A stretch of 64,000 nucleotides of DNA from Promerops cafer (lineage: Eukaryota > Chordata > Aves > Passeriformes > Nectariniidae): the NCBI GenBank assembly GCA_013398275.1, contig VZSE01013366.1, positions 659,649 to 723,648 on the forward strand, read 5' to 3'. The position numbers and the translations under genes were made by a program. This document shows, piece by piece, positions 59,569-64,000 of the stretch (position 1 is the first letter of the stretch; every line of letters begins with the position of its first letter). The notes beneath the pieces were generated by a model, which saw only the letters and a list, made by a program, of their open reading frames with translations, ran no database searches and was not told where the DNA came from.

Positions 59569-60503
59569 TTCTTTCCAGGATGCTTGGGGGACTGTATCAT
59601 TTACTGCTGTTTAATACCTCCACTGCTGATCTGGATGAACTGGACAAAGGGATTGAGGGCACCCTCAGTAACTTCTTGGAGAACCCCAAGCCAGGTGGGA
59701 GTGTGGATGTGCTGGAGGGCAGGAAGCTCTCCCCAGAGACCAGGACAGGCTGGATCCATGGGCTGAGCTTCAGCAAGGCCAAGTGCCAGGTCCTGCCCTG
59801 GGGTCACCCCAGGCCCTGCAGCTCCAGGCTGGGGCAGAGGCCCTGGAAAGGGCCTGTCAGGAAAGGCCCTGGGGGTGCTGTGCCAGCGGCTGCACGGGGG
59901 GGGGGCACAAGGCCAGTGGCCCCTGGGCTGTGCCAGCCATGGGGTGGCCACAGGCCCAGGGCAGGGCCTGTCCCCTGGGCTGGCCCTGCTGAGGGACCTC
60001 GAGGGCTGTGTCCAGTTCTGGGCCCTCCCAGCCAGAGAGCCCTGGAGGGGCTGGAGCGTGTCCAGGGAAGGGAACGGAGCTGGGGAAGGGGCTGGAGCCC
60101 CAGGACTGGCTGAGGGAGCTGGGAAAGGGGCTCAGCCTGGAGAAAAGGAGGCTCAGGGGGGACCTTCTGGCTCTGCACAACTCCCTGACAGGAGGGGACA
60201 GCCAGGGGGGATCGGGCTCTGCTGCCAGGGAACAGGGACAGGGCAAGGGGAAACAGCCTCAAGCTGTGCCAGGGGAGGCTCAGGTTGGACAGCAGGAGGG
60301 ATTTCTCCATGGAAAGGGTGCTCAGGCCTTGGCAGGGGCTGCCCAGGGAGGTTTGGAGTTCGCATCCCTGGAGGTGTCCAAGGAAGGGCTGGACGTGGCA
60401 CTCAATGCTCTGGGCTGGGGACAAGGTGGGCATCGGGCACAGCTTGGACTCCATGGGCTGGGAGGGATTTTCCAGCCTCAGGGATCCTGGGATTCTGTGA
60501 TTT
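59569..60503 (+). mobile_element. CR1 LINE, 935-bp copy with the end of the RT frame
   Basis: This is the longest continuous CR1 here. The translated plus strand begins near the RT block that in the family reads LFNIFINDLDEGIE (here LFNTSTADLDELDKGIEG). It continues through GGSVDVLEGRK and SKAKCQVLPWGH, all recognisable CR1 ORF2 landmarks, but with frameshifts later and the key FADDTKL catalytic motif replaced (NFLENPKP). The 3' part (60058-60503) is almost the same as 19884-20324. A run of ten G lies at 59896-59905. It ends GATTCTGTGATT. The frames of up to 223 codons on both strands are remnants or antisense readings, not host genes. Confidence 0.93.
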
Positions 60504-63500
60504 CATCTTATTCAGGGGGCAGTTTCCCTTAGATCTTTTTGCTTGATGCCCTCCTGTGTGTTGTAGCCTCACACAGTGTCTTTAATGGCCCTCCAGCAAT
60601 CCCAGTGATCACTGTGATGCCACACCAAGTTTGGTATTGAAGGCATGTGAGGTGTTCCCTGGACTGGGAAGACCAGCTGAGCCAGATGGATCTCTACCTG
60701 CCCCTGCTCCACCACGCCTTTCATATGTGGCAGAGACTGATATGCTGATACTGCTTTTGCTGAGTAAATTCAAGGAGTTCACAGTGGTCCCTGAGCACAC
60801 GTGGAATCCCTATTAAAAGAGAAAATAAAAAGAGAAAAGTGATGTTTTGGAACAAGCGGAAACAATGCTACACTGTCATTTGTAAGGCAAGCGATGTGAA
60901 AATGTGCTGTGAGACAGGAAGGCAGGAGGTTGCTAAGCTGAAATAGTTGCAGTGAAGGGAGAAAAACTGGGATGCTGTAGATGGAATGGAGAAAATGCTA
61001 CAAACTGACAGAAAAAAAAAAAAAAAAAAAACCAAGCAGACTGAAAAGCAAAGGAATAGATGTCCCATTTTGCATTCAAGAAGTAACTTATTCAGTGTTT
61101 AATCACTACCTCTCATATTCTCAAACACTAATTTGTTACATTTACCTTCAAAATTCCAAGCTCTTCCTTATGTTAATTGTTATTGATAACACTCACACGC
61201 ACTATGCTCTGTAGTAAAGTGTAGTTTTAAAAAAAAAGGTAAAAAAATGTAGAAGTACCGTTTTTTAACACCTTCTAAAAACACCTTTGAACACAGAATT
61301 TGTGCTCGCAAGGGCAGAGTTAACCTCTAGCAAAAACATGTAGGTATAGGATCTTGTTTCGGTTATTCTAATATGACCTCAAATTCTCAGGTTTCAATTC
61401 TCTTTTTCACCTGGAGAACAAAACAAGAGAAGAGTTTCCATCGCTTGAATACATTTCCTTTATACTGACTGAATAGTTAAAAAAACCCAAAACCACATTT
61501 ACAGAGATCATCCAGTGTTGGGTTAGGAAATAAAGTAAAAGAGTAAAGACAAAAAATAGACTGGTGTGGTGTGAAATGCGAGGTTGTGTATGATGCTGAT
61601 ATGAAGGAATGATGTTTCATCCCAGAACATGTCACACCCAAGGGTCTTTTGGTATTTTCAGGCTCTCCACCTGGGGTGTTTTCAGGAGGGAAAGGACTTT
61701 TAATGCCCAAACTGCATAACACTGCCAGGATCTCCTCCTAAATGGGCAGTGAAGACAAATTCTACCTCGATGAAGTAACAGGAGAAGCAGCAAAATTAGG
61801 AAAGGGCTTCCTGGACTCACTCACCCTGCTTCAAGGCTGTCAGCCCTGCAGAAGGGAGCACAGCAGGAGCTGTTCAGATATAGGAGGCCCTATATTTTCA
61901 CACCTTCCTCAACCCCAAATGCATTCCCGCCTTACAGTTAATTAAGCAGAGTGGATTTGGTTTCACTTACACCATTAAGGGATCTGCCCATGCAATACAT
62001 TCTGACCAGCAGGATTCATACAGACTTATTTTTTTATTTGTCACACCTTTCGGGCACTGTCTGGTGAGAGCTGGGCTTTCTGTCACATGTCACTGACAGA
62101 CTAATTTGTCACGTGTGTTGTGAGACAGCCAGTAAGGTAGGAATATCCTCCTGTATGACTGGAATAATGCAGCAGTTATACAGCTGCTACAGCTGTGACA
62201 CTTGATCAGCGCATAAATTCAGTATTCATAGAGCCTTCATTAGCTAACCAGAGAGTTGACTATGGGCAACTGTTTCTTTTGGGTAATGGTATGTAAACTT
62301 GGGTAACAGTTTTGCTTATGTAATCAAGAAAAGTTTCTAGGTTTCCTTTGCTGGAAACACATTCCTTGTGGTTAACACCAAGGGAGGGAGTGTGGAACTC
62401 ACTAGCAAAACTTGTCTGTATTAAATCCATTTTGAGTGCCAGAGGCTTTCACTCTGTTCTTTTGCTTCGGGAAGGTTGAGAAGTGTAAATACCTTTGCTA
62501 GAGCTCATTGAGGGTTTAGCTGTTCACACCTGTGTGTGAACACGTGCTGAATGCCCATCCCTTTTCCTGGCTTTGTGCCACGGCTGGAGATCTGTGCCTG
62601 GGCTCTTCTGAGCTAGCCCATCCTGGGAGCTTTGGCCTGGTTTCCTCATGAGTCACAGCGTTTGGGTGAGATCAAAACTAGATCAAGGCAAACACAACAT
62701 GATCAAGTGTAAGTGTTCTGTCATGGGAACAGCTGAGAAGCTGTATTTAAACTGTGAGGCAGAAGGATATTTTAAGGTTTGAAGGTGACCAAGGAGTGTC
62801 AACCTGCTTGTTTAGAAAGAAAAAAAGCTCGGTGTCATCCACCCATCTTTTGATAAATATAAGTTTAACACACTTCTCCCTAGGAGGGCTTGAGCAATAG
62901 CAAGGGGTTTCTTCCACCTTCCCCTACTGATTGAGAAGTTCTTGCTTTCACCAGAACTTTTTTCCCATCCTGTGAGTTCAGGTTAAAGATGGGTGTGTGT
63001 GAAATGGCAGTTCCTATGCTCTCAGCCATAACTCTACCCTGTGGCTGGTTTTACACTCATAATGAAAGGCTTTTTAAATTGATTCTGGCTTATTATTTAC
63101 TTGCTAATGCAGTTGTCCTTAAATTTTATGTGTGACCTTAATGTCCAGGAGGAGATTCACAGACAATTTTCAAGGTTGCTCACATGTTTCTGCTCCGTTC
63201 ACTACATCCAGCTCAGTGAAACACCAATAAACTCCAGAGGAGTTCCACACTGCTTACTGAAAGTTCTGCAGTACAGGCTTTTTCTTCTCAAAATTGCCTG
63301 TGGTCAGGTATTTAGAAGAATATAACATAACTTTGAGCTGTTGCATATAATAAAAGTAATATTTGATGTATTTTATCTATCACCTAGTGAATTACAAGGT
63401 TTTAATTTTGCCACATGGGGATACAGCTGATACTTTCCCCAGCTGCTGCACAGGCAGAAGTTCAGGAGTCCTAGAGTCCTGACATTTACAAGCTCAAAAG

Positions 63501-63888
63501 GATTTACACATTTAACAAACGTTTTAGCAGTGTAAAAAGTGTTTGGCAACACCATACAAGTTAACCTGTGCCCTTTAACATTACTGCCTTCCAGGAGATG
63601 CCAGTGCTAAGTGATTTAACAACAAATCATAACACATGGAGAGAACAGCAATCCCTGGAACCATCTGTAAATGACAGACTTCTGGAATGCTCTTTTATTC
63701 CCTGGACACAGGTTTTTTTTTAGAATGGTTCATCAACAAGGGCAGTGGACTTAGAGGCTTTCTGTCATTCCTAGTAAAATATCTTACCTCTAGTGAGTGA
63801 GGGTTTGTTTTTGGGAGGAAGGTTGTAATTTGGAAGTTTATATACCCACATGAACAGAAGAGCTGTAACTTGAATTTCCTTGAGGTTG
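60504..63888. other. 3.4 kb of single-copy sequence with a poly-A run
   Basis: A 20-base A run at 61012-61031 is the only simple repeat. It has no recognisable retroposon before it. The frames around 61477-61945 are open on both strands without protein-like character. No exon, LTR or CR1 was recognised. Confidence 0.45.
61012..61031. repeat. poly-A run of 20
   Basis: Uninterrupted homopolymer. Nothing upstream identifies it as a retroposon tail. Confidence 0.9.
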
Positions 63889-64000
63889 TGTAGTGGTTTA
63901 GGTTCGCCAATTCAAATTTTCCCAGCTAATGCATCAAATAGTGTATTGGTTTTTGTGCTGGCCAATCACAGGTGTACTCACTAGGGTGTACTTACTCATT
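63889..64000 (+). mobile_element. possible start of an ERV LTR, cut by the window edge
   Basis: From 63889 the sequence reads TGTAGTGGTTTAGGTT, a TG start with the GGTTT motif also seen in the LTRs at 48284 and (as consensus) 56519. A CCAAT box follows in GCTGGCCAATCACAG at about 63956-63970. This is the look of an avian ERV U3. Only 112 bp are visible and no polyadenylation signal or far end can be checked. Confidence 0.35.

Noticed and set aside
59804..60546. Frames of 129-223 codons on both strands
   Set aside because: All lie inside the GC-rich 3' part of a CR1. The same frames recur in the copy at 19884-20324.
1..64000. CRISPR arrays, bacterial operons, terminators or riboswitches
   Set aside because: The sequence is vertebrate nuclear DNA. 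No spaced direct repeats of CRISPR type or bacterial gene signals are present.

Overview
The window looks like nuclear DNA from a bird, probably a passerine or other neoavian. The dispersed repeats are almost all CR1 LINE fragments ending in the avian CR1 3' terminus (variants of ATTCTATGATTCTATG, or the reverse complement TCATAGAAT). The long terminal repeats are of the avian ERV type. There are no Alu, B1 or L1 elements, no operon-like gene packing, no ribosome-binding sites, and one assembly gap. The base composition is AT-leaning single-copy sequence with GC-rich islands that coincide with the CR1 copies. The species call is inference from repeat types recalled from bird genomes.

I find no intact multi-exon gene that I can name. 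The window is best read as intergenic or long-intron DNA. Most open frames in it are chance frames or antisense readings of CR1. Two stretches deserve to be treated as possible coding sequence. One is a roughly 1.1 kb decayed reading frame on the minus strand (about 58484-59560) that keeps one phase with far fewer stops than expected. The other is a 112-codon minus-strand frame at 49577-49915 that begins with a convincing signal peptide. I could assign neither to a family.

Layout. 1-18700: mostly single-copy DNA with six short CR1 fragments (239, 3147, 5464, 7270, 11341, 13939). 18722-21714: a repeat cluster with a CR1, a minus-strand ERV LTR (about 19112-19531), a young 3' CR1 end (19884-20324) and two more CR1 pieces. 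21715-44194: single-copy DNA with scattered CR1 copies, microsatellites, a perfect 28-bp tandem duplication (26053-26108), and an 8-kb stretch (32867-41050) with no repeat that I recognise. 44195-44744: a 550-bp CR1. 48279-49424: a solo LTR with a perfect 5-bp target duplication and a 209-bp run of N inside it. 55343-57860: a nested structure in which an ERVL-like fragment (internal 3' end plus one LTR) has split an older CR1, with a repeated GTGCC at both junctions. 58484-60503: the decayed frame followed by the longest CR1, which keeps the end of its reverse-transcriptase frame. 63889-64000: probably the start of another LTR, cut by the window edge.

The features do not work together as a pathway. 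What can be read is a history: old CR1 copies on both strands, later ERV insertions (one inside a CR1, one reduced to a solo LTR), a pair of closely similar recent CR1 copies, and one relic frame of unknown origin.
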